Source of the DNA: Sulfurimicrobium lacus
Lineage (GTDB): Bacteria > Pseudomonadota > Gammaproteobacteria > Burkholderiales > Sulfuricellaceae
DNA length: 64,000 bases
NCBI RefSeq assembly: GCF_011764585.1
Contig: NZ_AP022853.1
Span: 1,967,501-2,031,500 of the forward strand
Direction of reading: 5' to 3'
Shown in pieces: positions 1 to 7,464 of this stretch; the first letter of the stretch is position 1, and every line of letters starts with the position of its first letter. The notes under the pieces are model-generated. The model was not told the DNA's origin. It did not search any database and saw nothing but the letters and a program-made list of their open reading frames with translations. A program made the translations under genes and the position numbers.

Positions 1-46
1 AGTCGCTCGTCAGGGTGTGGGATGACGCATTTTTAATCCGGCTCAT
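1..46 (-). CDS. Start of a phage early gene, cut by window edge
   Basis: An ATG on the minus strand (44-46) opens a frame that runs off the left edge after 15 codons (MSRIKNASSHTLTSD). It follows the DUF2815 gene by 36 bases in the same direction. In related phages the next gene is often a DNA polymerase, but nothing here identifies it. The ribosome site is weak and the upstream bases can form a small GC hairpin, so the start is uncertain. Confidence 0.35.
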   Translation of the reverse strand, partial: MSRIKNASSHTLTSD

Positions 47-82
47 ACCACCAAAGCGCCCTCTTGCGAAGGCGCGATGGTG

Positions 83-640
83 TTAAGCCAGCGCCTCGGC
101 ATCGGCGCCTTCCGCGATGCTCTCGAACTCGTCATGGCTCACAGGTGCGCCACCGCCGAAGGCGTCGCCGTCGCTGCGGAACTGGACCCAGCGCAGGGTG
201 GCGTTGATGCGCTTGCCCCAGCTGTTGTCCTGCGCCCACAGATCCACGCTGGCGTCTACGTAGCAACCGGCATAGGGCTTGCCGTCCTGCGCGGTGAGCG
301 CCGAGGTGTCGCGGTCAATCACCTGGGGGCGCGCCTTGTTGCCGGCATTGAGGGTGTGCATGTTCTCGAAGCCGTCGTACGCGTCGCCGTCTTTCGAGAG
401 AGCACTTTTCTTGTAGGCGACGCGGCCCTTGCCTTCGAGTTCGGCGAGGATGGCGGTGGACTTGGCACCCCATTTATCTTTGGCCACCGCTTCCATCGCG
501 GCGCTCAGTGCCTTGGCGTTCTCGCTACCCGGCTGGATCGGGAAAGCCGCTGAGAAGCGCGGCTCGCCTTCGCCATTTACTGCCTTGGCCTCGAACAGCT
601 GGGGGAAGGCCAGGCGCACATTGGTAATTTTGACTTTCAT
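83..640 (-). CDS. DUF2815 family phage protein, likely single-strand DNA binding
   Basis: The 185-residue product begins MKVKITNVRLAFPQLFEAK and contains the pattern FSAAFPI that I associate with the DUF2815 family, proposed to be ssDNA-binding proteins of the T7 gp2.5 fold. The C-terminus is acidic (EFESIAEGADAEALA), as is usual for single-strand binding proteins. A good ribosome site (GAAGGAGAAA) precedes the ATG, which overlaps the stop of the upstream 59-residue gene as ATGA. It sits with a DUF2800 nuclease, a pairing common in phage replication/recombination modules. Family assignment is by recognition; ssDNA binding is inference. Confidence 0.85.
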   Translation of the reverse strand: MKVKITNVRLAFPQLFEAKAVNGEGEPRFSAAFPIQPGSENAKALSAAMEAVAKDKWGAKSTAILAELEGKGRVAYKKSALSKDGDAYDGFENMHTLNAGNKARPQVIDRDTSALTAQDGKPYAGCYVDASVDLWAQDNSWGKRINATLRWVQFRSDGDAFGGGAPVSHDEFESIAEGADAEALA

Positions 641-816
641 GATGTTTCTCCTTCGGTTTTGAAAAATTTCGGGTACTTCGTTTTAACTGCTCTGGTTGCG
701 GCTTCCAGCGCTTTGCTGCGTTCGAAGCTGTCGCCGCGGGGGGAACCGGGGTCTACGGCCGCCGCGGCTTGCAGCTTGCGCACCGCGTCGGGCGGGAGGA
801 TGGCGGCCGGGTTCAT
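637..816 (-). CDS. Small phage early protein, 59 residues
   Basis: A short gene coupled at both ends: its ATG overlaps the stop of the DUF2800 gene (ATGA) and its TGA overlaps the ATG of the DUF2815 gene. The product starts MNPAAILPPDAVRKLQAAAA and is rich in Ala, Arg and Lys towards the end (AATRAVKTKYPKFFKTEGETS without cysteines). I recognise no domain. The tight coupling on both sides is the main evidence that it is real. Confidence 0.7.
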   Translation of the reverse strand: MNPAAILPPDAVRKLQAAAAVDPGSPRGDSFERSKALEAATRAVKTKYPKFFKTEGETS

Positions 817-2099
817 ACCAGATCGTCCGCTGTCTCTATCACCTCGAACTCGTCCTCCACTGGCTTGATCTCCAGTGGGGGGCGCTTGTCGGCGATGGGG
901 GCCACGCTGGGCTTGCCTTCGCTTTGCCCGATGAGGGGCATCACGCGGTTCCAGCGCTTGGGACTGTCGGCCAGCAGCTTCTCGGCGGTGGTTGGCGAGA
1001 TCAGGGACAAGTCGTACATCTGCTCCTGCTTCAGGCGCATGGACTTGAACATGTCCTCGACGGCGGTGGCGTCCAGCCACTTGCGCGCGCCCTTGCGGCC
1101 CTGTACCAGCTTGTACCCCGCAACGGGGTTGCCCTTGAGCAGTTCACCCTCGGCCTTGGCGCGGATCGCCTTGCACCAGTCCTCGATCAGATCCACGGCG
1201 TCCAGCTTCGCGCCGAGTGCGTCGGGGTTGCTGGGTACGTGCGCTTCGATGATGGCTTCCTGCTCTACCTTGTCCGCCGTGGTGAGGTCGGTGAACTCGG
1301 CCTCGATGGTGTCCTGCACGTAGGCGGTCAGCTTCGGGCAGGTTGCCTTTGCCTTACACCACTTGCAGGTTGATTCGCCGGGGGTGAGATACGAATGCTC
1401 GTGGCCGATCCAGTTACTGCGGAACTCCAATGCGGTGAGCGCATCGGTGGCGCGCTTGCTTGCGATCTCACCCCAGGCCAGCAACTCGCTCACCGGCATG
1501 GACCACTCGCTGGGGATGCTGCTGACGCGCGGCTGGACGATGACGAGGCGCACGGTGTCAAAGTCGCCCATCAAGCCGTAGCGCTCCAGTGCACCCAGGG
1601 CGTAGAGCTTGAGTTGCGGGTTGTCTTCCGCGCTCACCTCGACGCCGCGGCCATACTTGAGATCGATCAGCGTGATCTCGTCGTCGCGCAGCACCACCGC
1701 GTCGGCGGTTCCTTCGGCGTCTTCCTCGCCGGTGATGTGGCTGATGGCTAGCGACTGCTCCACCAGCAACTCGCCGCCCTGCGCAAAGTCGCGGACGTGC
1801 TGCACGTAGTTGTTGACGTAGCCGGCCATGTCGGCGTCGATGGTGAATGCGGTGGATGCAGGCATGTTGTCGAAGCCCCACACGGCGCCGCCTTTGGGGA
1901 CGATGGCGATCTTCTTGCCGATGAAGCTGGCCGGATGTTCGCCACTGGTCAGGCAGTGCTCGCCCAGGAAGTGCGCTGCGGTTCCCTCGTCGGCGTAGGC
2001 GCTGGTGCTTTGCGGCAAGTCGGCTTCCATCGCCGGGGCGCCTGGGCATGCCATCCAGCGGTGCGCACTGCTGGGTGAAAGGATTGCGTGCTTGGCCAT
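813..2099 (-). CDS. DUF2800 family protein, PD-(D/E)XK (RecB/Cas4-like) nuclease
   Basis: The 428-residue protein starts at MAKHAILSPSSAHRW, chosen over an upstream in-frame ATG because a GGGAGAA ribosome site precedes it and the previous stop lies four bases away. The N-terminus (SSAHRWMACPGAP) and the core EGTADAVV...LIDLKYGRG match the PD-(D/E)XK fold of Cas4/RecB-type nucleases, with Asp and DLK as likely metal ligands. A cysteine pair (CKWCKAKATC) near residue 270 resembles the C-terminal iron-sulfur cluster cysteines of Cas4-like nucleases. In phages this family sits with DUF2815 and a DNA polymerase, suggesting a role in recombination-dependent replication. The biochemical role is inferred. 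Confidence 0.85.
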   Translation of the reverse strand: MAKHAILSPSSAHRWMACPGAPAMEADLPQSTSAYADEGTAAHFLGEHCLTSGEHPASFIGKKIAIVPKGGAVWGFDNMPASTAFTIDADMAGYVNNYVQHVRDFAQGGELLVEQSLAISHITGEEDAEGTADAVVLRDDEITLIDLKYGRGVEVSAEDNPQLKLYALGALERYGLMGDFDTVRLVIVQPRVSSIPSEWSMPVSELLAWGEIASKRATDALTALEFRSNWIGHEHSYLTPGESTCKWCKAKATCPKLTAYVQDTIEAEFTDLTTADKVEQEAIIEAHVPSNPDALGAKLDAVDLIEDWCKAIRAKAEGELLKGNPVAGYKLVQGRKGARKWLDATAVEDMFKSMRLKQEQMYDLSLISPTTAEKLLADSPKRWNRVMPLIGQSEGKPSVAPIADKRPPLEIKPVEDEFEVIETADDLV

Positions 2100-2101
2100 G
2101 A

Positions 2102-2803
2102 TTATTCTCCCGCCCAGAAACCGCTGACAAGGTTGGTCGGCTTCGCCTTCGCAATAACGCGTGCAGACACGCTCCAATTTATAAGGCGGATGCGCAACCC
2201 GGCGAAAACCCCATAGCCGCTGCCAGCTTCGATGCCTTCGCCAGCTTTGATGCCCCAGCCGGCTTCGATGCCTTCGCCAGCTTCGATGCCTTCGCCAGCT
2301 TCGATGCCTTCGCCAGCTTTGATGCCCCAGCCGGCTTCGATGCCTTCGCCAGCTTTGATGCCCCAGCCGGCTTCGATGCCTTCGCCAGCTTCGATGCCCC
2401 AGCCGGCTTCGATGCCCCAGCCGGCTTCGATGCCTTCGCCAGCTTCGATGCCTTCGCCAGCTTCGATGCCGCTGCCAGCTTTGATGCCTTCGCCAGCTTT
2501 GATGCTCCAGCCAGCTTTGATGCCGCTGCCAGCATGAAGGAAACCGCTTATAGAAATCGAGCCCGCAACGCGGATGGTCCCTGCGAAAAATAAGTGCTTG
2601 CTTTCGATGCTCTCAACTTCGAGCACTGCATCCGTCGCGCCGAATTTGACAAGCAACCACTGCGCATAGTCCTGTTTGTCAGTCTCGGCCGCCTTGTCCA
2701 ACACGGCCTGGTATTCGCCACCTTCAGGGAAGTGGCTGGAGAACCACGCTGCACCTTCGGCGCATGTGCTTTTCTCCTTGAGTAGTTCTGCAGTAATTTG
2801 CAT
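2102..2803 (-). CDS. Phage protein with 18 hexapeptide (I-E/K-A-G-x-G) repeats
   Basis: The 233-residue product has an ordinary N-terminal part (residues 1-85, MQITAELLKEKSTCAEGAAW...), then about eighteen six-residue repeats of the form GIEAGE/GIKAGW, then a 40-residue tail. Repeat position 5 alternates among Glu, Trp and Ser. Regular hexapeptides with a hydrophobic residue every sixth position suggest a beta-solenoid of three repeats per turn. The N-terminal part resembles short phage proteins of unknown role that precede such repeats. Start is ATG 2803 with GGAG upstream and four bases from the preceding stop; the next gene starts three bases after its stop. Function unknown; surface or binding roles are guesses. 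Confidence 0.8.
   Translation of the reverse strand: MQITAELLKEKSTCAEGAAWFSSHFPEGGEYQAVLDKAAETDKQDYAQWLLVKFGATDAVLEVESIESKHLFFAGTIRVAGSISISGFLHAGSGIKAGWSIKAGEGIKAGSGIEAGEGIEAGEGIEAGWGIEAGWGIEAGEGIEAGWGIKAGEGIEAGWGIKAGEGIEAGEGIEAGEGIEAGWGIKAGEGIEAGSGYGVFAGLRIRLINWSVSARVIAKAKPTNLVSGFWAGE
2217..2535. repeat. 18-bp tandem repeat array inside coding sequence
   Basis: About 17-18 copies of an 18-base unit, GCTTCGATGCCTTCGCCA on the plus strand, are in perfect register with the hexapeptide repeats. Variants are ordered patchily (CTTCG, CCCAG, CGCTG at one site; TTCGA or TTTGA at another), as expected from recent duplication and shuffling. Unit length is a multiple of three, so copy-number change keeps the frame. 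The array also creates spurious open frames on both strands. Confidence 0.95.
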
Positions 2804-2806
2804 GGC

Positions 2807-3220
2807 TTACGCTCCAGCGGTTTCAATCGCGGCCAGTACGTCGGCGTACTTGTCGGCGGGGATGTCGGACAGCTTGCCGCCCTTGCCCGCGTCGACGCCG
2901 AACTGGTTGAGCAATGCGGCCGCAGCGTCGCGGCCTTTCTTGTTCACCAGCGAGAGGAAGGGCTTCTTGATGGCCTCGTAGTCAAGCACGACAGCGGGCG
3001 CAGCGGTTTCCGTTGCCGTTTGCGGCGTCGCACCACTCTCGGACGAAGCAGGCTTCTCCGCTTGGGCAGACTTTTTTTCTGCCTTGGCCTCTACCTTTTC
3101 GGCGGCCTGGGTGGCGACTGCGGCAACCTGCGCACTGGTGGTGGGGATGCCGTTGGCGATGGCGGCAATCAGGTCGCGCAGGGCGTTGGTGTTTTCCTGT
3201 ATTACGGTTTCTAAGCTCAT
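2807..3220 (-). CDS. Phage early protein with Ala/Lys-rich linker
   Basis: The 137-residue protein starts at MSLETVIQENTNALRDLIAA with a strong AAGGAG ribosome site; upstream in-frame codons read as non-coding. Residues 1-35 look helical, residues 36-75 are an Ala/Lys/Glu/Pro-rich linker, and residues 78-137 form a compact C-terminal part (AIKKPFLSLVNKKGRDAAAA...LSDIPADKYADVLAAI). This C-terminal pattern recurs in phage early genes, but I know of no assigned activity. It lies in the leftward early operon, 12 bases after the 3232-3570 gene. Confidence 0.75.
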   Translation of the reverse strand: MSLETVIQENTNALRDLIAAIANGIPTTSAQVAAVATQAAEKVEAKAEKKSAQAEKPASSESGATPQTATETAAPAVVLDYEAIKKPFLSLVNKKGRDAAAALLNQFGVDAGKGGKLSDIPADKYADVLAAIETAGA

Positions 3221-3231
3221 GGTGATGCTCC

Positions 3232-3570
3232 TTATAAAGTTTCGTTGATGAGGGAGGTAAGACGTTGAAACACATCGCCGGAGTCGTTGGCGATGGCGTA
3301 GAACTTGTCCGCGCGGGTCAGCTTTTCTTTCAGCGAATCGACATCTGCAACGTGGAACTCGTCCAGCGTTTTGATGATTTCCACCAGGTCGTCGAACTCG
3401 ACGCCGCACTGCGCGAGCGCGTCAACCAGCGGCTGGTCTTCATCGTCTTGCGCAAGGCGCTGGTTAAAGCGCTTGAGCAGTTCGCGCTCCAGTTCGGTGC
3501 TGGTGAGCGAGTCGAGCGTGCTGTCCGCGAATAAGGACAGTTCGCAATCGTTCAGGGAAGATAAATACAT
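3232..3570 (-). CDS. First gene of leftward early operon, hypothetical
   Basis: The 112-residue acidic protein starts MYLSSLNDCELSLFADSTLD. An upstream in-frame ATG exists, but it would lie inside the operator region, so the internal start with GGAG upstream is preferred. The sequence is mostly helical with charged clusters (RELLKRFNQRLAQDDEDQ) and no recognised domain. It is the first gene behind the leftward promoter and CI-type operators at 3596-3658, so it should be repressed in the lysogen and expressed early on induction. Confidence 0.7.
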   Translation of the reverse strand: MYLSSLNDCELSLFADSTLDSLTSTELERELLKRFNQRLAQDDEDQPLVDALAQCGVEFDDLVEIIKTLDEFHVADVDSLKEKLTRADKFYAIANDSGDVFQRLTSLINETL

Positions 3571-3595
3571 TCTGCATTGCTCCATCTGGTAAAAA

Positions 3596-3658
3596 GTTGC
3601 ATAAACCGCAACCGTGGAGACAGAATAAACGCAACTTAATAGTTGCGTCAAGTGCAAC
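3596..3658 (-). promoter_or_regulatory. Leftward early promoter with two repressor operators
   Basis: Two dyads of the form GTTGC-N7-GCAAC lie at 3596-3612 and 3642-3658. On the minus strand the second contains the -35 element (TTGACG), followed after 18 bases by TATTCT, a four-of-six match to the -10 consensus. Between them is a perfect inverted repeat, ACGCAACT-TAAT-AGTTGCGT, at 3629-3648. The same dyad occurs twice between cI and cro, so this is probably the CI-controlled promoter of the leftward early operon. No binding data; inference from symmetry and placement. Confidence 0.75.
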
Positions 3659-3680
3659 ATGCAAAAATAATTTTAGGCAA

Positions 3681-3706
3681 AGAAAAAGCCCGCGGGTGCG
3701 GGCTTA
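3681..3706 (-). terminator. Rho-independent terminator of cI-lipoprotein transcript
   Basis: On the minus strand the stem AAGCCCGC / GCGGGCTT with a four-base loop is followed by TTTTTCTTT. It lies just beyond the lipoprotein gene and before the leftward early promoter, separating lysogenic from early lytic transcription. Confidence 0.85.
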
Positions 3707-3748
3707 CATAAAAAACGGGGGGATTACAGCTTGTTTGTTTTCACGGGC

Positions 3749-4111
3749 TTACCGGCCACCTATGCATTGATAGGTAATCCTGTATGCTTTTGACCAGCAG
3801 GGGCTAATGCCTTGAGGATAGCAGATTACTTGGACTGGAAAGGAATCGTTGAATATTTCAGCGTTACTATACCCCCAGTTCTGGCATCGCCTGTTGGCTT
3901 CCGCGTTAGCTTGCTTCCCATCCCACTGAACCTCGGTTTCTCTAATTCCCATTTTCGGCGGAACGTCGATACCCATGATGACGGTACCATCGGCTTTACT
4001 GCCGCCGACGCCTACCCACTTCATTGTTTCCACGGTGGTGCATGCGGCCATTATTACGGCAAGCAAGTTCAATAACACGATTTTGCGAACCATGCGGCGC
4101 CTTTCGCTCAT
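3749..4111 (-). CDS. YecR-like lipoprotein, co-transcribed with cI
   Basis: The product (about 120 residues) has a basic start, a hydrophobic stretch (KIVLLNLLAVIMAAC) and a lipobox cysteine, so it should be a lipoprotein anchored after export. The mature part (KADGTVIMG...ANRRCQNWGYSNAEIF...YQCIGG) resembles the YecR-like lipoprotein family, with four further cysteines that could form disulfides. The ATG at 4111 overlaps the cI stop (ATGA); the ATG at 4093 with GAAAGG upstream is an alternative. A terminator follows. Being downstream of cI it should be made in the lysogen, which fits a lysogenic-conversion or superinfection-exclusion gene. The function is inference. Confidence 0.75.
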   Translation of the reverse strand: MSERRRMVRKIVLLNLLAVIMAACTTVETMKWVGVGGSKADGTVIMGIDVPPKMGIRETEVQWDGKQANAEANRRCQNWGYSNAEIFNDSFPVQVICYPQGISPCWSKAYRITYQCIGGR

Positions 4112-4770
4112 AGCCTTCTCCCGTTCCACACCCACACCGCGCGCCCGAGTATTCCAACTTCGTGATCGCCGTTAAGTATATCAACCGTCTTGACGGTCGG
4201 ATTGTCGCTGGTTATCTCGTAAGCCCCGTCGAGGCGCTGGCGCACTCGTTTGATGAACAGGCGCTCATGCGCCTCAAGCACGTAGATGCCGTCCACTGCT
4301 ATTTCGCGTACGCCCGTATCGACCAGCAGGATATCGCCGCTCAGTAGCGTGGGTGTCATCGAATCGCCCAGGGCGTGGATGAATCGCAGATTTCCGGGTG
4401 TGGTTATGGGCTTGATGTTCTCGGCGATCCAGTGCTTTTTCAGCCGCAGCGTATCGACCACAACGTCGTCGCTGGGCCGCACCTCACCGACGCCCATCGA
4501 AGCGCTCGCATTCAGTAGTGGGATGTCGATGGCATCGCGCGGCACGGGTACGCGATTTGCGCGGCCTTCCGCCTGGACGAATATGTCTGATACTCGGACG
4601 CCCAGCGCGGTGGCGACTTCCGCCACTTTCTCTATCGTCCCTTGCCCCTTCTGCTCCATGCGCGACACGTTGCCCTTATCGGTGCCGATCTTCTCGGCGA
4701 GCTCGGCCTGTGTCATGGCGCGCTCTTCCCTTAGCTGCCTTATGGCGTTGCCTACGTTCATTTTTATCAT
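4108..4770 (-). CDS. CI-type phage repressor (HTH + S24 peptidase)
   Basis: The 220-residue protein has an N-terminal XRE helix-turn-helix (about residues 10-60, MTQAELAEKIGTDKGNVSRME) and a C-terminal LexA/CI-type S24 peptidase domain. The nucleophile Ser lies in GDSMTPTLLSGD and the general-base Lys in LFIKRVRQ. It should maintain lysogeny and self-cleave when RecA is activated; the cleavage site is not obvious (a region around ASMGVGE is a candidate). The promoter at 4805-4777 places the transcript start at or next to the ATG at 4770, so the mRNA is probably leaderless, as for lambda cI from PRM. ATG 4761 is an alternative start. Confidence 0.92.
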   Translation of the reverse strand: MIKMNVGNAIRQLREERAMTQAELAEKIGTDKGNVSRMEQKGQGTIEKVAEVATALGVRVSDIFVQAEGRANRVPVPRDAIDIPLLNASASMGVGEVRPSDDVVVDTLRLKKHWIAENIKPITTPGNLRFIHALGDSMTPTLLSGDILLVDTGVREIAVDGIYVLEAHERLFIKRVRQRLDGAYEITSDNPTVKTVDILNGDHEVGILGRAVWVWNGRRL

Positions 4771-4776
4771 CCGTTA

Positions 4777-4853
4777 TTTATATAGGGTAATTGCGGGTCG
4801 TGCAATAAAACGGACGCAACCCAGTTGACAGAATGTTGCACATAACGCAACAT
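4777..4853. promoter_or_regulatory. CI/Cro switch: divergent promoters and two operators
   Basis: Minus strand: TTGCAC (4805-4800), 17 bases, TATAAA (4782-4777), pointing to cI. Plus strand: TTGACA (4825-4830), 17 bases, a weak -10 CAACAT (4848-4853), pointing to cro. One dyad, ATTGC-N7-GCAAT at 4790-4806, overlaps the cI -35; the other, GTTGC-N7-GCAAC at 4835-4851, fills the spacer and -10 of the cro promoter. The dyad matches those at 3596 and 3642. This arrangement is what a CI/Cro bistable switch needs. Confidence 0.8.
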
Positions 4854-4891
4854 GGAAATACAGCAATCACTGTATTTTGGAGTTTTAAACT

Positions 4892-5113
4892 ATGTACACC
4901 CCGCTAAAGCAAGCCCGCATCAGGCGCGGGCAGACCCTGGCCGACGTGGCGCAAGCCGTTGAGACGGACGATAGCACCATCAGCCGCATCGAGAACCGCA
5001 AGCAGTCAGCATCCCCAGAACTGGCTGAAAAGCTGGCCCGGCACTTCGGCAACGCCGTGACCGAGATCGAGATCATCTATCCCGAGCGATTCATGCAAAG
5101 CGAGAAAGCATGA
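4892..5113 (+). CDS. Cro-like HTH regulator
   Basis: A 73-residue XRE-type helix-turn-helix protein (MYTPLKQARIRRGQTLADV...DSTISRIENRKQSASPELAE) with little beyond the DNA-binding domain. It is divergent from the CI-type gene across the operator region and is the first gene of the rightward early operon, the standard place for Cro. Its stop overlaps the helicase start (ATGA), so the two are translationally coupled. Confidence 0.88.
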   Translation: MYTPLKQARIRRGQTLADVAQAVETDDSTISRIENRKQSASPELAEKLARHFGNAVTEIEIIYPERFMQSEKA

Positions 5114-6474
5114 GCGATCTCGCCTATTCCGAGTTCCTCGCCCGCAAGGCCAAACTGGACCCGGCTACCGGGTTCGACGACATCCCCGAACTGCCTGAGC
5201 AGCTGTTCCCGTTCCAGCGCGACATCGTGCGTTGGGCGCTGCGTCGTGGGCGTGCTGCCGTGTTCGCCCAGACGGGCCTGGGCAAGTCGTTCATGGAACT
5301 GGCCTGGGGGCAAGCGGTTCACAACCTGACAGGCGGCAACGTGCTGTTGCTCACCCCGCTGGCGGTGGCTGGCCAGATGGTGCGCGAGGCGGGCAAGTTC
5401 GGCCTGCCGGCGAAACAGTGCGCCCACCAGGATGAAGTCGAGCCGGGTGTGACCGTCACCAACTACGCCAAGCTGCACCACTTCGACCTGTCGCAATTCG
5501 TCGGCGTGATCCTGGACGAGTCGAGCATCCTCAAGGCCTTCGATGGCAAGACCCGCACCCTGTTGATCGATGCCTGCGCCAATGTGCCGTACCGCCTGGC
5601 TGCCACAGCAACGCCCGCGCCTAACGATTTCACCGAACTGGGCAACCATGCCGAGTTTCTGGGCGTGATGTCTGTCACCGGGATGCAGGCGGTGTTCTTC
5701 ACCCACGACGGCGGCGACACTAGCAAGTGGCGGCTCAAGGGCCACGCCGAGGACGAGTTCTGGCGCTGGATGTGCTCGTGGTCGGTGCTGCTGCGCCGGC
5801 CTAGCGATCTGGGCTACGACGACGGCGCTTACGATCTGCCGCCGATGGAGAAAGTGGAGCATATCGTCGATGTTGAGGGTGCTGACGCCAAGACGCTGTC
5901 GGAAAGACTGGGCGCGCGGCGCGACAGCATCGCCGAGCGGGTGGCGAAGGCAGCCGCCCTGGTGCCGGATGGCAAGCCCTGCGTGCTGTGGTGCAACCTC
6001 AATGCTGAGGGTGACGCGCTGGTTGAAGCGATACCCGGCGCCGTCAACCTCTCGGGCGCGGATAGCGAGATCGAGAAGGAGCGCAAGCTGAACGCATTTA
6101 CCTCCGGCGAGATCCGCGTGCTGGTGACTAAGCCCAAGATCGCGGGCTTCGGCATGAACTGGCAACACTGCGCCGATACCATCTTCGTCGGCCTCAACGA
6201 TTCATTCGAGCAGGTCTACCAGGCGGTACGACGCTTCTGGCGCTTCGGCCAGACCGAGACCGTCAACGTCCACTTCGTCGCGGCGTCCACTGAAGGCGCC
6301 GTGCTCGATAACCTCAAGCGCAAAGAGGCGGAAGCCGAGCGCATGGGCGCCGCGATGGTGGCTCAGATGGCCGATATCTCCAGCGAAATGGTGCACGGCG
6401 CGCTGCGCGAAGAAGACCCCTACACACCCATCGTCCCGGTGGAAATCCCATATTGGCTCACAACGGAGAATTGA
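5110..6474 (+). CDS. SF2/SNF2-type helicase
   Basis: The 454-residue protein has the two RecA-like lobes of superfamily 2 helicases. Walker A is QTGLGKS near residue 55, the DExx box appears as LDESS, motif III as ATATP, and motif VI as QAVRRFWRFGQT. This SNF2-like set occurs in phage replication modules, commonly next to a DNA methyltransferase as here (the next start is three bases away). It probably unwinds or translocates on DNA during phage replication; a link to the methyltransferase is suggested only by adjacency. The start overlaps the cro stop. Confidence 0.88.
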   Translation: MSDLAYSEFLARKAKLDPATGFDDIPELPEQLFPFQRDIVRWALRRGRAAVFAQTGLGKSFMELAWGQAVHNLTGGNVLLLTPLAVAGQMVREAGKFGLPAKQCAHQDEVEPGVTVTNYAKLHHFDLSQFVGVILDESSILKAFDGKTRTLLIDACANVPYRLAATATPAPNDFTELGNHAEFLGVMSVTGMQAVFFTHDGGDTSKWRLKGHAEDEFWRWMCSWSVLLRRPSDLGYDDGAYDLPPMEKVEHIVDVEGADAKTLSERLGARRDSIAERVAKAAALVPDGKPCVLWCNLNAEGDALVEAIPGAVNLSGADSEIEKERKLNAFTSGEIRVLVTKPKIAGFGMNWQHCADTIFVGLNDSFEQVYQAVRRFWRFGQTETVNVHFVAASTEGAVLDNLKRKEAEAERMGAAMVAQMADISSEMVHGALREEDPYTPIVPVEIPYWLTTEN

Positions 6475-6477
6475 AAA

Positions 6478-7464
6478 ATGATAAAAGCGATCGAGCAAGT
6501 CGTTACCCATGACTACGCCATTTACCATGGGGATTCGTGCGAACTGATCCGCGCGGTGCCGGATAACAGCGTCGACTTCGGCATCCATTCGCCACCCTTC
6601 GAGGGTCTTTACAAGTTCACCAACAGCCCGCGCGACATCAGCAACAACGAGGGCGGCACGTTCTGGGAGCATTACAGCTTCCTGATCCGCGAGATGCTGC
6701 GGGTGACGAAGCCAGGGCGTTTGCACTCCGTCCATTGCATGCAGCTGCCGGCCACCAAAGGGCGCGAGGGCTTCATCGGCGCGCGCGACTTCCGCGGCGA
6801 CGTGATCCGCGCTTATCAGGACGCCGGTTGGCATTTCCATTCCGAAGTGTGCATCTGGAAAGATCCGGTAGTCGCCCAGCAGCGCACCAAGTCCATCCGC
6901 CTGCTGCACAAGCAGCTGGTGAAGGACTCCAGCCTGAGCGGGCAGGGGCTGGCCGATTACATCGTGACCTTCCGCAAGCCTGGCGATAACGATGTGGCCA
7001 TCGCGGGCGAGCTTGACCACTATGCGGGCGATGCGGTGGACGTGTCGCGTGAGGCCTACGATATTCAGGCCGCGCAGACCATCGCGGAAGGCAGAACGCC
7101 CTGGCCGTTCAAGCAGTGGGTTTCCATCATGACCTGGCAGCGCTACGCCTCGCCGGTGTGGACTGACATCCGCCAGACCCGCACCCTGCAGTATCGCAGC
7201 GCCCGCGACGAGAAGGACGAGCAGCACATCAGCCCGCTGCAGCTGGACGTGATCGAGCGCTGCATCGATCTGTGGAGCAATAAGGGCGAGACGGTGCTGA
7301 CGCCGTTTATGGGTATCGGCTCCGAGGTGTATTGCGCGGTGGAAGCGGGGCGCAAGGGCCTGGGGTTCGAGTTGAAGGCGTCCTACTGGCGCCAGGCGGT
7401 GATCAATATGCAGCGCCTGGACGACAGGCTCACGGCGGAATTGCTGGGGGAGATGGCCGCGTGA
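6478..7464 (+). CDS. DNA methyltransferase, amino group (N4C/N6A) type
   Basis: The 328-residue protein has the catalytic motif as SPPF near residue 40 and the SAM-binding motif as FMGIGSE near residue 280, so motif IV precedes motif I (beta class). SPP(F/Y) is more usual for N4-cytosine enzymes, but N6-adenine activity cannot be excluded. No restriction endonuclease is nearby, so it may protect phage DNA against host restriction or mark phage origins. It is in one operon with the upstream helicase and the downstream membrane protein, whose GTG overlaps its stop. Confidence 0.88.
   Translation: MIKAIEQVVTHDYAIYHGDSCELIRAVPDNSVDFGIHSPPFEGLYKFTNSPRDISNNEGGTFWEHYSFLIREMLRVTKPGRLHSVHCMQLPATKGREGFIGARDFRGDVIRAYQDAGWHFHSEVCIWKDPVVAQQRTKSIRLLHKQLVKDSSLSGQGLADYIVTFRKPGDNDVAIAGELDHYAGDAVDVSREAYDIQAAQTIAEGRTPWPFKQWVSIMTWQRYASPVWTDIRQTRTLQYRSARDEKDEQHISPLQLDVIERCIDLWSNKGETVLTPFMGIGSEVYCAVEAGRKGLGFELKASYWRQAVINMQRLDDRLTAELLGEMAA

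Noticed and set aside
2217-2535. Possible CRISPR array from regular repeats
   Set aside because: The 18-base units are directly adjacent with no unique spacers, and they encode hexapeptides in frame.
2179-2537. Open frames rich in Ala/Ser/Lys or Pro/Met on both strands across the repeat
   Set aside because: They arise because the 18-base repeat has no stop in several frames; only the 2102-2803 frame has a normal start, ribosome site and non-repeat ends.
5077-7227. Long antisense frames (363 and 341 codons) opposite the helicase and methyltransferase
   Set aside because: They are shadows of high-GC coding sequence; composition is rich in Arg/His/Leu without domains, and the plus-strand genes have clear motifs.
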